Shown here: positions 18,761 through 27,345 of the stretch, piece after piece
Layout: each line of letters opens with the position of its first letter
Numbering within the stretch: the first letter of the stretch is position 1
Origin: Amycolatopsis jejuensis
GTDB lineage: Bacteria > Actinomycetota > Actinomycetes > Mycobacteriales > Pseudonocardiaceae
Assembly (NCBI RefSeq): GCF_000717335.1
Contig: NZ_JNYZ01000012.1
Location: 310,001 to 374,000, forward strand
Direction: 5' to 3'
Length of the DNA stretch: 64,000 nucleotides
The notes under the pieces: generated by a model
What the model saw: the letters and a program-made list of their open reading frames with translations, nothing else
The model's database searches: none
Told to the model about the DNA's origin: nothing
Program-made: the position numbers and the translations under genes

Positions 18761-19503
18761 GCTTTCATCGCGGCGAGCCGTTCGGCGAATGCCGGTGCGG
18801 TCAGCGATTCCAGCTGGGGCGCGATCTCGGCGTCCACGGCCGCGGCGTGCTCGGTCAGCCCGCTCGTGTGCCGCAGGGTCCGCTTGGTGGACAGCACGAC
18901 CTCGCGCGGCGCGGCGACCGTCGGTGCGGCGAGGTCACGGGCGGCCTGGACCAGCGCGTCGTGGTCGCCGTCGACCAGCCGCAAGGCGAGCCCGGCCCGG
19001 ACCGCGGCCGTGGCGTCGAGGGACTCGCCGAACAAGGTCATCGCGGCGGTCTGCTGTGGTCCGAGCAGCCGGTGCGCCATCCAGGTCATGCCGCCGCCGG
19101 GGTGCAGGCCGAGCTCGAGGAAGCGCGGGATGAACTTGGCCCGGGCTCCCACGATGCGGACGTCGGCGGCGAGCGCAAGGTTTAGACCAGCGCCGACCGC
19201 GGCCCCGCCGACCGCGGCGATCGTCGGCAGGGTGCAACGCGCTACCGCGAGGAATCCGGCGTACACGGAGCGCAGCCCCGCGGAATCCGCTTCGCCGAGC
19301 GCGGTCAGGTCGGCGCCCGCGCAGAACGCCGGGGGCGCGCCGGTGACGATCACCGCGTGCACGCTCTCGTCGGCTTCGGCCCGCTCGACCGCGGCGGCGA
19401 GCTCGGCGGAGAGGTCGAGGGTGAGGGCGTTCCGGCTGTTCGGAGCGTCGACGGTGAGCAGGGCGACGCCGTGGTCGTGCTCGCTGTGGATGCGGTCGGT
19501 CAT
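18742..19503 (-). CDS. Enoyl-CoA hydratase/isomerase family protein
   Basis: Crotonase-superfamily protein of 253 residues, the usual length. The oxyanion-hole segments are visible: FCAGADLTAL at about residue 60 and AAVGGAAVGAGLNLALAAD at about residue 100. The first catalytic Glu of classical hydratases would fall in the second segment but aligns with neutral residues, while FLELGLHPGGGMTWMAHRLL (about 147-166) carries a Glu near the second position. It may therefore be an isomerase, hydrolase or degenerate hydratase rather than a true hydratase. It is followed, reading upstream, by the Lrp gene 17 bases away on the same strand, so regulator and enzyme may be cotranscribed. Confidence 0.85.
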   Translation of the reverse strand: MTDRIHSEHDHGVALLTVDAPNSRNALTLDLSAELAAAVERAEADESVHAVIVTGAPPAFCAGADLTALGEADSAGLRSVYAGFLAVARCTLPTIAAVGGAAVGAGLNLALAADVRIVGARAKFIPRFLELGLHPGGGMTWMAHRLLGPQQTAAMTLFGESLDATAAVRAGLALRLVDGDHDALVQAARDLAAPTVAAPREVVLSTKRTLRHTSGLTEHAAAVDAEIAPQLESLTAPAFAERLAAMKARISGR

Positions 19504-19520
19504 GCCGGGAGCATCTCAGC

Positions 19521-19961
19521 TCAGGGCGTCGGTGGCCGGTCCAGCAGGCGCGAAAGGACGACCGTCGAGACCGTGCGGTCGATGATTTCGAGGCCGCGCA
19601 GGCGTTCCAGTGCGGTTTCGAGATGGTGGATGTCGGCGGCCCGCAGGTGCACGATCGCGTCGGCGGCGCCGGACACCGTGTACGCGGCGACGACCTCCGG
19701 CAGCGGTTCGAGCCGCGCGCGGATCCGGCCGGGGGTGACGTTGCCCTGGCAGTGGACCTCGACGAAGGCCTCGGTGCCCCAGCCGAGCGCCTCCGGGTCG
19801 ACGACCGCCGTGAAGCCACGCAGGACGCCGGTTTCGAGCAGCCGGTCGACGCGGCGTTTCACCGCCGGAGCGGACAGCCCGACGACGTTGCCGATCTCCG
19901 AGTAGCTGGAGCGCGCGTTGGCCAGCAGGCAGGAAACGATTCGCTGGTCGATGGTGTTCAC
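19521..19961 (-). CDS. Lrp/AsnC family transcriptional regulator
   Basis: A 146-residue regulator. The N-terminal winged HTH (DQRIVSCLLANARSSYSEIG and VGLSAPAVKRRVDRLLETGV, residues about 5-50) is followed by an effector-binding RAM domain. The start is uncertain: GTG 19961 gives VNTIDQR, and a TTG lies two codons earlier. There is no clear Shine-Dalgarno, so a leaderless transcript is possible. It diverges from the dimethylargininase gene across a 70-base AT-rich gap, which makes that gene its most likely target. In other actinobacteria Lrp regulators often control arginine/ornithine genes (inference). Confidence 0.9.
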   Translation of the reverse strand: MNTIDQRIVSCLLANARSSYSEIGNVVGLSAPAVKRRVDRLLETGVLRGFTAVVDPEALGWGTEAFVEVHCQGNVTPGRIRARLEPLPEVVAAYTVSGAADAIVHLRAADIHHLETALERLRGLEIIDRTVSTVVLSRLLDRPPTP

Positions 19962-19999
19962 ACGCAATGTTTAGCATGTATGTGCGCAGTGAACAGCGA

Positions 20000-20028
20000 T
20001 TGATTGCGAGATTAGGCCCGCCTTAGCC
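20000..20028 (+). promoter_or_regulatory. Putative promoter of the dimethylargininase gene, leaderless transcript
   Basis: TTGATT (20000-20005) and TTAGCC (20023-20028) are separated by 17 bases. Transcription would start about 7-8 bases further on, at or next to ATG 20036. No Shine-Dalgarno precedes that ATG, which agrees with leaderless translation. The Lrp protein encoded next door could bind here. Confidence 0.4.
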
Positions 20029-20035
20029 TGGTCGT

Positions 20036-20863
20036 ATGCAGGGAGAGGCTGTACCTCCGCGGGTGCCGACGCCCCGCCACTACCTGATGTGCCCGCCGCG
20101 TTACTTCGCGGTGGACTACTCGATCAACCCCTGGATGGATCCGTCGAAGCCGGTCAGCGTGGACGTCGCCGTCGCGCAGTGGACCGAGCTGCGGGACACC
20201 TACCGGCGGCTCGGCCACACGGTGGAGGAGATCGAGCCGCAGCCGGGGTTGCCGGACATGGTGTTCGCGGCCAACTCGGGCACGGTCGTCGGCGGGCGGG
20301 TGCTCGGGGCGCGGTTCCGGGCGCCGCAGCGGGCGGCCGAGGCTGAGCATTTCCGGCGGTGGTTCCTGGAGCATGGGTACCGGGATCTGACGATGCCGGA
20401 GAAGATCAACGAGGCGGAGGGGGACTTCGCCTGGACCGGGCAGGTGCTGCTGGCCGGTACCGGGTTCCGGACTGATCCGGCAGCGCATGCGGAGGCGCAG
20501 GAGGTGCTGGGGGTGCCGGTGGTGTCCCTGCAGCTGGTCGATCCTCGGTATTACCACTTGGATACGGCGTTGTTTGTGTTGAGTGAGTCGAATGTTGCTT
20601 ATTACCCGGAGGCGTTTTCTCCCGGGTCGCAGCGGGTGTTGCGGAGGATGTTCCCGGAGGCGGTGGTGGCGTCTTCGGTTGATGCGGAGTGGTTTGGGTT
20701 GAATGGGGTTTCGGACGGGCGGAATGTGGTTCTGCCGGTGGAGGCCACGGGGCTGGGGTCGGAGTTGGAGGGGAGGGGGTTTGAGGTGGTTTATGTGGAG
20801 GTTTCGGAGTTGAGGAAGGCTGGTGGGGGGCCGAAGTGTTGCACGTTGGAGATTCGTAAGTAG
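20036..20863 (+). CDS. Dimethylargininase / amidinotransferase-family hydrolase
   Basis: A 275-residue guanidino-modifying enzyme; the closest role is hydrolysis of N-omega,N-omega-dimethylarginine to citrulline and dimethylamine. Visible landmarks are DMVFAANSGTVVGG (about residue 74), EGDFAWTG (about 128), the catalytic His in RYYHLDTA (about 173) and the nucleophilic Cys in KCCTLE near the C-terminus. ATG 20036 has no ribosome site. From about base 20540 the wobble positions become clearly poorer in G/C (for example TTGTTTGTGTTGAGTGAG), which continues to about 21900 and suggests relaxed or foreign sequence, although all catalytic residues are intact. Confidence 0.85.
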   Translation: MQGEAVPPRVPTPRHYLMCPPRYFAVDYSINPWMDPSKPVSVDVAVAQWTELRDTYRRLGHTVEEIEPQPGLPDMVFAANSGTVVGGRVLGARFRAPQRAAEAEHFRRWFLEHGYRDLTMPEKINEAEGDFAWTGQVLLAGTGFRTDPAAHAEAQEVLGVPVVSLQLVDPRYYHLDTALFVLSESNVAYYPEAFSPGSQRVLRRMFPEAVVASSVDAEWFGLNGVSDGRNVVLPVEATGLGSELEGRGFEVVYVEVSELRKAGGGPKCCTLEIRK

Positions 20864-21236
20864 GGGGGCGCGTTGGGGGGTGGGGCTGGGGTACTGGGGG
20901 TTTCGGGTGCGGGGGTGGTGCTCGGCTGGTGGGCCCCCTTCTTGCCTCGAGTGTGTTACGGCGAGCCGGCCGCCTCAAGGGCGCCTGCGGCGTCGCTGCG
21001 CGATGGGCTGCGCCCACCCTTGACCCGGCCGGCTCGCCGCAACTGCGGGCAAGGACGAAGGGGGCCGGGGGGTCTAAGGGGTTCCCACGTGGGGATATGT
21101 GCGCGGGTTCCTGCTGTGTCGAGGGTGAGCGGGGTGGTTGGGGCGGTGGTTAAGGCCTTACTTTCGGGGTTGGTGGTAACTAGTCCGTTTGCGAATCCGA
21201 TTAATCGGGTAGGGTACGTCGGACTGGAGGCTGCTG
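20864..21236. other. 373-bp gap with a long GC-rich stem-loop
   Basis: No convincing gene is present; open frames here have atypical Gly/Val/Trp-rich content. The main structure is a 23-bp inverted repeat, left arm 20959-20981 (begins CGGCGAGCCGGCCG) and right arm 21017-21039, pairing at 21 of 23 positions around a 35-base loop. The loop itself has short G/C inverted pieces. It resembles an extragenic palindromic element rather than a simple terminator. Flanking sequence is G-rich on the top strand (runs of G near 20864-20930 and 21060-21140). Confidence 0.6.
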
Positions 21237-21869
21237 ATGATCACCTTTGCGGTGCACGGGATTGGCAGGCCTCTGCGTGCGCTCGATCCTGGGGAGGATG
21301 AGCGGTGGATTACCGTCGAGCAGTTCGAGTCGTTGCTTGAGGTTGTGGTGCGTACCGGTGCCCATCTGACCTTTGATGACGGTAATTCGTCCGATGTTGA
21401 GATTGCGTTGCCCCGGTTGGTTGAGCGCGGGGTGTTCGCCGAGTTTTTTCCGCTTGCCGGGCGGGTTGGGGAGCGGGGGTACGTCGACCGGGATGGGCTT
21501 CGGCAGTTGGTTGATGCCGGGATGCACGTCGGGTCGCATGGGTGGGATCGGGTGGACTGGCGGCGGCTGGACAGTACGTTTGCGGTTCATCGGGAGCTTG
21601 ATTTGGCGCCGCGGTTGCTCGAGAAGCTCAGTGGGACTCCGGTGCAGCGGTTTTCGCTGCCGGAGGGGCGGTTTGACCGGCGCGTGCTGACGCACTTGCG
21701 GGACGCTGGTGCGACGCGCGTGTATGCGAATGTCGGTGCTGCCCGGGGGGCCGCGTGGGTGCGGCCGCGGACGGAGATCCGGTCGGACCTCAGTCCTCGG
21801 TGGGCGGAGGCGGCGTCGCGGCGGCCTCGGCGGTGGGCGGCTCGGTGGGCTCCCCGGCCGGTTCGGTGA
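21237..21869 (+). pseudogene. Degenerate polysaccharide deacetylase-like gene
   Basis: A 210-residue open frame, similar over most of its length to the intact gene at 22056 (shared blocks include LTFDDGN, DVEIALP, GSHGW and DWRRL). The NodB-type first motif TFDDG is present, but the second-motif His that should follow four residues after SHG is Arg (SHGWDR against SHGWAH in the paralogue), so one metal ligand is lost. The C-terminal 30 residues are an unrelated Arg-rich tail, and codon wobble is atypical. I read it as a decaying duplicate; a catalytically dead but expressed binding protein is the alternative. Confidence 0.6.
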
Positions 21870-22055
21870 ATTCGGCACCGAGGCAAACTGCCGGTTAATT
21901 GCAATTAGCGGTGTGAAAAGTACCTGCTGATATCTGTTTTAGTTAAGTGATCCCGTAATCGATTGCTCCGTTCGAGTAACGATGCATGCCCGTGTAACTT
22001 TTGTCCCTTTTGGTCCGATAAGACTCGAAAGAGGGCAGCGAGGGAGGGTGTGCAG

Positions 22056-22787
22056 ATGGCGGGCAAGTTCGGTACCAGAAGCAACGTTCTCGAGAATCCG
22101 GTCAAGCGCGTGGCCGTGTCCACCGGGCGGGTCGTCAACCTCACGGTGCACGGGATCGGGAAACCGCCGCGGGAGCTGGAGCCTGGTGAGGATCACACGT
22201 GGGTCCGCGCGGATCAGTTCGAGCGGGTGCTGGATGCCGTGGTCGAGCGCCCCGATGTGCGGCTGACCTTCGATGACGGCAACGCCTCGGACGTCGAGAT
22301 CGCGCTGCCGAAGCTGATCGAGCGCGGGCTCACCGCGGAGTTCTTCCTGCTTGCCGGGCGCGTCGGCGAGAAGGGGCGGATCGACGCGGACGGGATCGAC
22401 GCATTGCTCGGTTCGGGAATGAGTGTCGGGTCGCACGGGTGGGCGCACCGCGACTGGCGGCGGCTCGGTGGACAGCACGTCGAGCAGGAGTTCCGGATCG
22501 CGCCGCGGGTGCTTGCCCGGCATGCGGGCGTGCCGGTGCGGCGCGTGGCCGTGCCGTTCGGGTCGTACGACCGGCGGGTGCTCGCCGCGTTGCGGGCGTC
22601 CGGCGTGCAGCGCGTGTACACCAGCGACGGTGGCGCTGCCCGCGGCGACAGCTGGCTGCAGCCCCGCACCAGCCTGCGGCACGACCTCGACGACGCCTGG
22701 ATCGACGACGTGCTCGCCGGGGCGCCCGGGATCCGGCGCCGGGCTCGGCGGACGGTGGCGAAGTTCGTCAAGCAATGGCGGGGCTGA
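22056..22787 (+). CDS. Polysaccharide deacetylase family protein (NodB-like)
   Basis: A 243-residue putative metal-dependent deacetylase acting on an amino sugar of the surface polysaccharide or its precursor. LTFDDGNASDVEIALP (about residue 67) is the catalytic/metal motif, and SHGWAHRDWRRL (about 127) gives the two His ligands. No signal peptide is seen, so it may work in the cytoplasm or leave by another route. ATG 22056 was chosen because AGGGAGGG precedes it; the upstream extension is Cys-rich and unlike the family. It is the intact partner of the degenerate copy at 21237 and begins a run of three genes (deacetylase, GT2, GNAT) on the same strand. Confidence 0.8.
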   Translation: MAGKFGTRSNVLENPVKRVAVSTGRVVNLTVHGIGKPPRELEPGEDHTWVRADQFERVLDAVVERPDVRLTFDDGNASDVEIALPKLIERGLTAEFFLLAGRVGEKGRIDADGIDALLGSGMSVGSHGWAHRDWRRLGGQHVEQEFRIAPRVLARHAGVPVRRVAVPFGSYDRRVLAALRASGVQRVYTSDGGAARGDSWLQPRTSLRHDLDDAWIDDVLAGAPGIRRRARRTVAKFVKQWRG

Positions 22788-22813
22788 ACCGGACAACCCG
22801 CCGTAACAACGAC

Positions 22814-23758
22814 ATGGTCCGCGGCGACATCCCGGCCGTGAGAGAGCAGCCGTTTCGCGTCGCGGTCGTCGTCGTGACCTACAACAGCGCGGACGTGCTA
22901 CCCGGGTGCCTCGCGTCGCTCGTCGGCGCGGCCCGCGGGGTCCAACTGTCCGAAGTGGTCGTCGCGGACAATATGTCGGGCGACGGTACGGCCGAGGTGG
23001 CGCAGCGGGACTGGGACATTCCGGTCCGGCTGCTGCGCACCGGCCGTAACGGCGGGTATGCGGCGGCAATCAACAGCGCGGTCGAGAGTCTCGCGGCCGA
23101 GGTCGACGGCATTTTCGTGCTCAATCCCGACGCTCGCCCGAAAAGCGGTTCGCTGGCCATTCTCGCGCGTGCGCTGAAACAGCCGGGGCGTGGAATTGTG
23201 TACCCACGGCTGCTCGATTCCGACGGGACGCTCCAGCCGTCGCTACGCCGTCCCCCGACAGTGCGGCGGGCGCTGGCCGAATCGCTGGTCGGTGGTAGTC
23301 GCGCCGGGCGGTGGGGCACGCTCGGCGAGCTGATCACCGATCCGGCGCATTACGAACGGCCTGGTCCCGTTGCGTGGGGGACTGGCGCGGCCATGCTCAT
23401 TGCTGCCGACGCTGCTCGTACGCTCGGTCCGTGGGACGAATCTTTTCTCTTGTACGGCGAGGAAACGGAATTCTCGTTGCGTGCGAGGGATCGTGGCTGG
23501 GAGCCGTGGTACGAACCGGCGGCGGAGGTCGAGCACATCGGCGGGGAATGCGGGACGAATCCGGTGCTGTGGGCCTTGCTTACGGTCAATCGGGTGCGGT
23601 TGTTCAGCCGTCGCAGTGGGAAGCTCGCATCAGCTGGGTATTTCGCTGCGGTGACTGTGGGTGAGTTGATTCGGGCCGTTGCCGGACGGCGTACCGCACG
23701 TGCGGCATTGGTGGCGTTGCTGCGGCCGTCCCGTCGCCTGACTGCGCTTCCCGGCTGA
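22814..23758 (+). CDS. Family 2 glycosyltransferase (rhamnosyltransferase-like)
   Basis: A GT-A fold transferase of about 314 residues. The N-terminal VAVVVVTYNSADVLPGCL is the nucleotide-sugar-binding strand, DNMSGDGT follows, and FVLNPDARP supplies a D-x-D-like metal site. The ED-type acceptor region is SFLLYGEETEFSLRARDRGW. This layout resembles WbbL/GlfT1-like rhamnosyl- and galactosyltransferases. The start is uncertain: ATG 22775 would overlap the previous gene, GTG 22838 is also possible, and none has a strong ribosome site. The next gene starts on its last base (TGATG). Confidence 0.85.
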   Translation: MVRGDIPAVREQPFRVAVVVVTYNSADVLPGCLASLVGAARGVQLSEVVVADNMSGDGTAEVAQRDWDIPVRLLRTGRNGGYAAAINSAVESLAAEVDGIFVLNPDARPKSGSLAILARALKQPGRGIVYPRLLDSDGTLQPSLRRPPTVRRALAESLVGGSRAGRWGTLGELITDPAHYERPGPVAWGTGAAMLIAADAARTLGPWDESFLLYGEETEFSLRARDRGWEPWYEPAAEVEHIGGECGTNPVLWALLTVNRVRLFSRRSGKLASAGYFAAVTVGELIRAVAGRRTARAALVALLRPSRRLTALPG

Positions 23759-24795
23759 TGCGCGTCGTCGACTTCGGCCGGTTGGCACCGCGTGAACTGG
23801 ACGCCTGGCATACGCTCCGCGCGGCGAATCCGGTATTGGACAGCCCGTATTTCCATCCGGCCTTTGCGGCCGCGGTACATGCTGAGGGGCCGCCGGTAAA
23901 GGTCGCCATTGTCGAAGAAGGAAACCAAATAACGGCGCTATTCCCGGTGCATACCGAGGGGGGCATCGCCCGTCCGGCAGGCTGGCCCGCTGCCGACTTC
24001 CAATCGCCGATTCTCGCTGCTGGCAACAATTTTCCGGTGGCTGGACTGCTCCCTGCGTTAAAGACCGGTGCCTTCGGCTTCGACCATTTGCTGGACCCGG
24101 GGAAAGAGTTCGCCCCCTGGATCGAAAGCGCGATGCCTTCGCCATTCCTGGACGTCGAAGGTGGTCTTGACGCTTATCTGGCCCGAGCTTCACGCAGCGG
24201 CAAGGACAACATGGGCCAGGCGCGTCGGCGAGCAGCGAAAGCCGCCCGGGAACACGGTGAGCTGCGATTCGTCGCGGACAATCGAGACCCGGCGCTCCTC
24301 GACGAGGTGATCCGGCTCAAACGCGGCCAATACGCGGCCACCGGAGCGCGCGACTATTTCGCCGAACCGAGCCGGAAAGCATTGCTGCACCGGCTTTTCA
24401 CGACCAAAGAGGATTCCTTCAGCGGTCTGCTCTCGACAGTCCACGTAGGACAGAAACTCCTCGCCGCGCACTTCGGCATCCGCGACGGTGGCGTACTGCA
24501 CTGGTGGTTCCCGGTGTACGACCCGGCGTTCGCCCGGCTCGCCCCCGGCTGGATCCTGCTGCGGGAATTGGTCCAGTCCGCGCCGCACCTCGGCGTACAC
24601 CGGATCGACCTCGGCCGTGGCGAGGACGAATACAAACGGCGCGCGATGACCGGTCAGGTCACCGTGCATCAGGGGCAGGTGAGCAGGGGCGGGCTGCGCA
24701 AGATCGTCCGCAAGGTCGAGAAAACCGTGGTGGACAAGGTCAAAGAATCCCCGCTGGCGCCGCACCTCCGCGCGGTGGTGCGGCGCCTCCGCTGA
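23758..24795 (+). CDS. GNAT-fold acyltransferase, FemAB/CelD-like
   Basis: A 345-residue protein with the double-GNAT arrangement seen in CelD/BioF2-like and FemAB-like proteins: an N-terminal half with WHTLRAANPVLDSPYFHPAF, then a C-terminal acetyl-CoA-binding-like half (LSTVHVGQKLLAAHFGIRDG, and HRIDLGRGEDEYKRRA near residue 285). Such proteins often add acyl or aminoacyl groups during exopolysaccharide assembly; the substrate is unknown. ATG 23758 overlaps the preceding stop by one base, so it is translationally coupled to the glycosyltransferase. It converges on ugd with three bases between stops. Confidence 0.75.
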   Translation: MRVVDFGRLAPRELDAWHTLRAANPVLDSPYFHPAFAAAVHAEGPPVKVAIVEEGNQITALFPVHTEGGIARPAGWPAADFQSPILAAGNNFPVAGLLPALKTGAFGFDHLLDPGKEFAPWIESAMPSPFLDVEGGLDAYLARASRSGKDNMGQARRRAAKAAREHGELRFVADNRDPALLDEVIRLKRGQYAATGARDYFAEPSRKALLHRLFTTKEDSFSGLLSTVHVGQKLLAAHFGIRDGGVLHWWFPVYDPAFARLAPGWILLRELVQSAPHLGVHRIDLGRGEDEYKRRAMTGQVTVHQGQVSRGGLRKIVRKVEKTVVDKVKESPLAPHLRAVVRRLR

Positions 24796-24798
24796 AAC

Positions 24799-26121
24799 TC
24801 AGCCCCGCCCGAGCCCGTCCCACCGGAATCCGGCGCGGGCAAGCACATCGGGGTCGATCAGATTCCGCGTGTCCACCACCACCGGCTGACGGGTCAGCTC
24901 CGCCAGCCGTGGCCAGTCCAGCGACCGGAACTGCGGCCATTCGGTGAGCACCACGAGCGCGTCGACGTCCTTCGCCGCCAGCTCCGGATCCTCGACGACG
25001 CTGATCGACTCCAGCCCCGGGTGCGCCGTGTCCGCGGACAGGGCCGGGTCGTACGCCACCAGCTCGGCACCGTCCTGCCGAAGCATCGCGGCCACTGCGA
25101 GCGCCGGGGAATCGCGCAGATCGTCGGTGTGCGCCTTGAACGTCAGGCCGAGCAGGCCGAGCCGGGCGTGCGACAGCGTGCCCGAGCGACGGCCGGTGAC
25201 CGCCTGCCGCACTTTGTCCACAATGCGCTGCCGCTGCCGCTCGTTGGTGTCGATTGCCGCGCGCAGCAAGCGGAACTCGAAGTCCGCGGAGTCGGCGATC
25301 TGCAGCATCGCGCGAGTGTCCTTCGGCAGGCACGAACCACCCCAGCCCGGACCCGGCTTGAGGTACGACTGGCCGATCCGGCGGTCGTACCCCATGCCCT
25401 CGGTGACGTCGCCGATGTCGGCCCCCAGCCGCTCGCACAGCTCGGCCATCGCGTTGACGTACGACAATTTCATGGCGAGGAAACAGTTTGCCGAGTACTT
25501 GACCAGCTCCGCGCTCGCCGCGTCGGTGAGCACGGTCGGCGCGCCCAGCCGCGAGTACAGCGCCGCGACGCGTTCGGCCGCGTCCTGCGACCGGCTGCCG
25601 ACCACGATCCGGTCCGGCTTCAGGAAGTCCTCGACCGCCGACCCCTCACGAAGGAACTCCGGATTGCTCACCACGGCGACGTCCTCGCGGCCGAGCAGTT
25701 CCAGCGTGCGGTCCGCGGTACCCACCGGCACGGTCGACTTGTTGACCACCACCGTATCCGGCGCGAGTACGTCGGTGATCTCGGCCAGCACGGCTTCCAC
25801 GGAACCGAGGTCCGCGACGCCGCCGACCCCCATCGGCGTCGGCACGCACAGGAACACGATCTCGGCAGCGGAATCCGCATCAGCAGGTACGACTGCGGCC
25901 TTGGCGCCGAGCACGAAGCTCAGCCGCCCGGCCGCGAGCCCTTCGGCGACCAGTTCGGCCAGCCGCGGTTCCAGGATGTCGACCTCGCCGCGCGAGAGCC
26001 GCGCGATCTTGTCCGGGTCGACGTCGGCGCACACCACGCGGTGGCCGAGCGAGGCGAGACAGGCTCCGGTGGTCAGGCCGACGTAACCGGTGCCGACCAC
26101 GGCGATTCTTCGGATGAACAT
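24799..26121 (-). CDS. ugd: UDP-glucose 6-dehydrogenase
   Basis: A 440-residue enzyme oxidising UDP-glucose to UDP-glucuronate with two NAD+. The N-terminal Rossmann motif is VVGTGYVGLTTGACLASLGH. The catalytic Cys sits in GWGGSCLPKDTRAM (about residue 264), and GLTFKAHTDDLRDSPAL (about 328) is the usual C-terminal NAD/substrate segment. Length is standard. It sits 3 bases downstream of the GT4 gene on the same strand, so the two are one operon. Its product could be a uronic acid in the polysaccharide. Confidence 0.95.
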   Translation of the reverse strand: MFIRRIAVVGTGYVGLTTGACLASLGHRVVCADVDPDKIARLSRGEVDILEPRLAELVAEGLAAGRLSFVLGAKAAVVPADADSAAEIVFLCVPTPMGVGGVADLGSVEAVLAEITDVLAPDTVVVNKSTVPVGTADRTLELLGREDVAVVSNPEFLREGSAVEDFLKPDRIVVGSRSQDAAERVAALYSRLGAPTVLTDAASAELVKYSANCFLAMKLSYVNAMAELCERLGADIGDVTEGMGYDRRIGQSYLKPGPGWGGSCLPKDTRAMLQIADSADFEFRLLRAAIDTNERQRQRIVDKVRQAVTGRRSGTLSHARLGLLGLTFKAHTDDLRDSPALAVAAMLRQDGAELVAYDPALSADTAHPGLESISVVEDPELAAKDVDALVVLTEWPQFRSLDWPRLAELTRQPVVVDTRNLIDPDVLARAGFRWDGLGRG

Positions 26122-26124
26122 TGC

Positions 26125-27345
26125 TCAGATCCCCTCGGTGGCGCCGCTGCGGCGCAGCAGCCGGTCGTATACCGCGACGTAGGTCCGCGCCTGCGGGGCC
26201 CAGTCGAGTTCGCGTTCGGCCCGCAGCCTGCCCCGCTTGCCGAGGTCCTCGCGGCGTTCCGGGTCGTCCAGCAGGGCGACGAGCTCATCGGTGAACCCGG
26301 CCGCGTCGCCGGGTTCGGTGTACACCGCGCAGTCGCCTGCCGAGATGGCGTTCTCGGTGAGCCGGTAGGCGACCACGGGCAGTCCGTAGGCCAGGTACTC
26401 CATCGTCTTGTTCATCGTGGACACGTCGTTGAGCGGGTTGAGCGGGTCCGGCGACAACCCGACCGCGGCGGTGGAGAAGTACTCCGAGATCTCCGCCGGT
26501 CCGACGCGCCCGGGAAGGTCGACGTAGTCGTCGAGACCGAGTTCGGTGCACTGCTTGCGCAGGTCTTCGAGGCAGTCGCCGAAGCCGAGCACGGCGAACT
26601 GCACGTCGTCGCGGCCGTGCTCGAACACGGTGCGCCGGGCGATGTCGAGGACCACGTCGACGCCGTCCTGCGGGCCCATGATGCCCAGCCATACGGCGAG
26701 ATGCTTGCGTCCGCGACGCAGTTCCGGCACCGGGCGGCCCGGCCGCATCACCGACGTGTCCGGCCCGGACCGCACCACGCTCGTGCGCTCCTTCGGCACG
26801 CCACCGCGGTCGATGGCGATCTGCTGGTACGAGGTGTTGGTGGAGATGACGTGATCCGCGGTGCGGAAGGTCATCTTCTCCAGCCAGTACAACCCGGCCA
26901 GCTGCGCGCGCGAGCCGCGGCCGGTCGGTTCGCCGAAGCGGGACCGGAACACCTCGGGGTTGAGGTCGTGGTGGTCGAACACGAACCGCGCGCCGCGGCG
27001 CTGCCACAGCCGTGCGAGGGCCCAGTAGGTGTCCGGCGGGTTGCAGGCCTGCATTGCCGCAAATGGCTTACGGCGCCACACCTTTCGGCTCAGCCACGCC
27101 GTGCGCAGCCAGGAGTAGCCGAACTCCAGCGCGTAACCGAACACTCCGCCCGCCTGCGGTGACGGCGCGTACTTGTAGAGGTGGACGCCCTCGAGGACCT
27201 CGTAACCAGGGTCCCCTTCGCCCTTCGGGCAGATCACCGACACCTCGAAGCCGGCTTCGGTCAATGCGCGGCATTCGAGCCACACCCGGCGATCGAGCGG
27301 GACCGGGAGGTTCTGGACGATGACGAGGACGTGGGGACGCGTCAT
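26125..27345 (-). CDS. Family 4 glycosyltransferase
   Basis: A GT-B fold transferase of 406 residues. The N-terminal QNLPVPLDRRVWLECRAL and HDLNPEVFRSRF segments resemble WecA-independent GT4 proteins of surface-polysaccharide loci. The C-terminal donor-binding half contains GIMGPQDGVDVVLDIARR and an E-x7-E-like stretch (SPDPLNPLNDVSTMNKTMEYLAYGLPVVA, with the second Glu in MEY). No signal peptide. The gene diverges from the 27646 operon across a 300-base region and is cotranscribed with ugd. Confidence 0.88.
   Translation of the reverse strand: MTRPHVLVIVQNLPVPLDRRVWLECRALTEAGFEVSVICPKGEGDPGYEVLEGVHLYKYAPSPQAGGVFGYALEFGYSWLRTAWLSRKVWRRKPFAAMQACNPPDTYWALARLWQRRGARFVFDHHDLNPEVFRSRFGEPTGRGSRAQLAGLYWLEKMTFRTADHVISTNTSYQQIAIDRGGVPKERTSVVRSGPDTSVMRPGRPVPELRRGRKHLAVWLGIMGPQDGVDVVLDIARRTVFEHGRDDVQFAVLGFGDCLEDLRKQCTELGLDDYVDLPGRVGPAEISEYFSTAAVGLSPDPLNPLNDVSTMNKTMEYLAYGLPVVAYRLTENAISAGDCAVYTEPGDAAGFTDELVALLDDPERREDLGKRGRLRAERELDWAPQARTYVAVYDRLLRRSGATEGI

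Noticed and set aside
20939..21240. Insertion sequence
   Set aside because: The inverted repeat encloses only 35 bases; no transposase and no target duplication were seen.
20873..21301. Coding gene in the 20864-21236 gap
   Set aside because: The frame runs through the long stem-loop, has Gly/Trp-rich content and overlaps the deacetylase frame.
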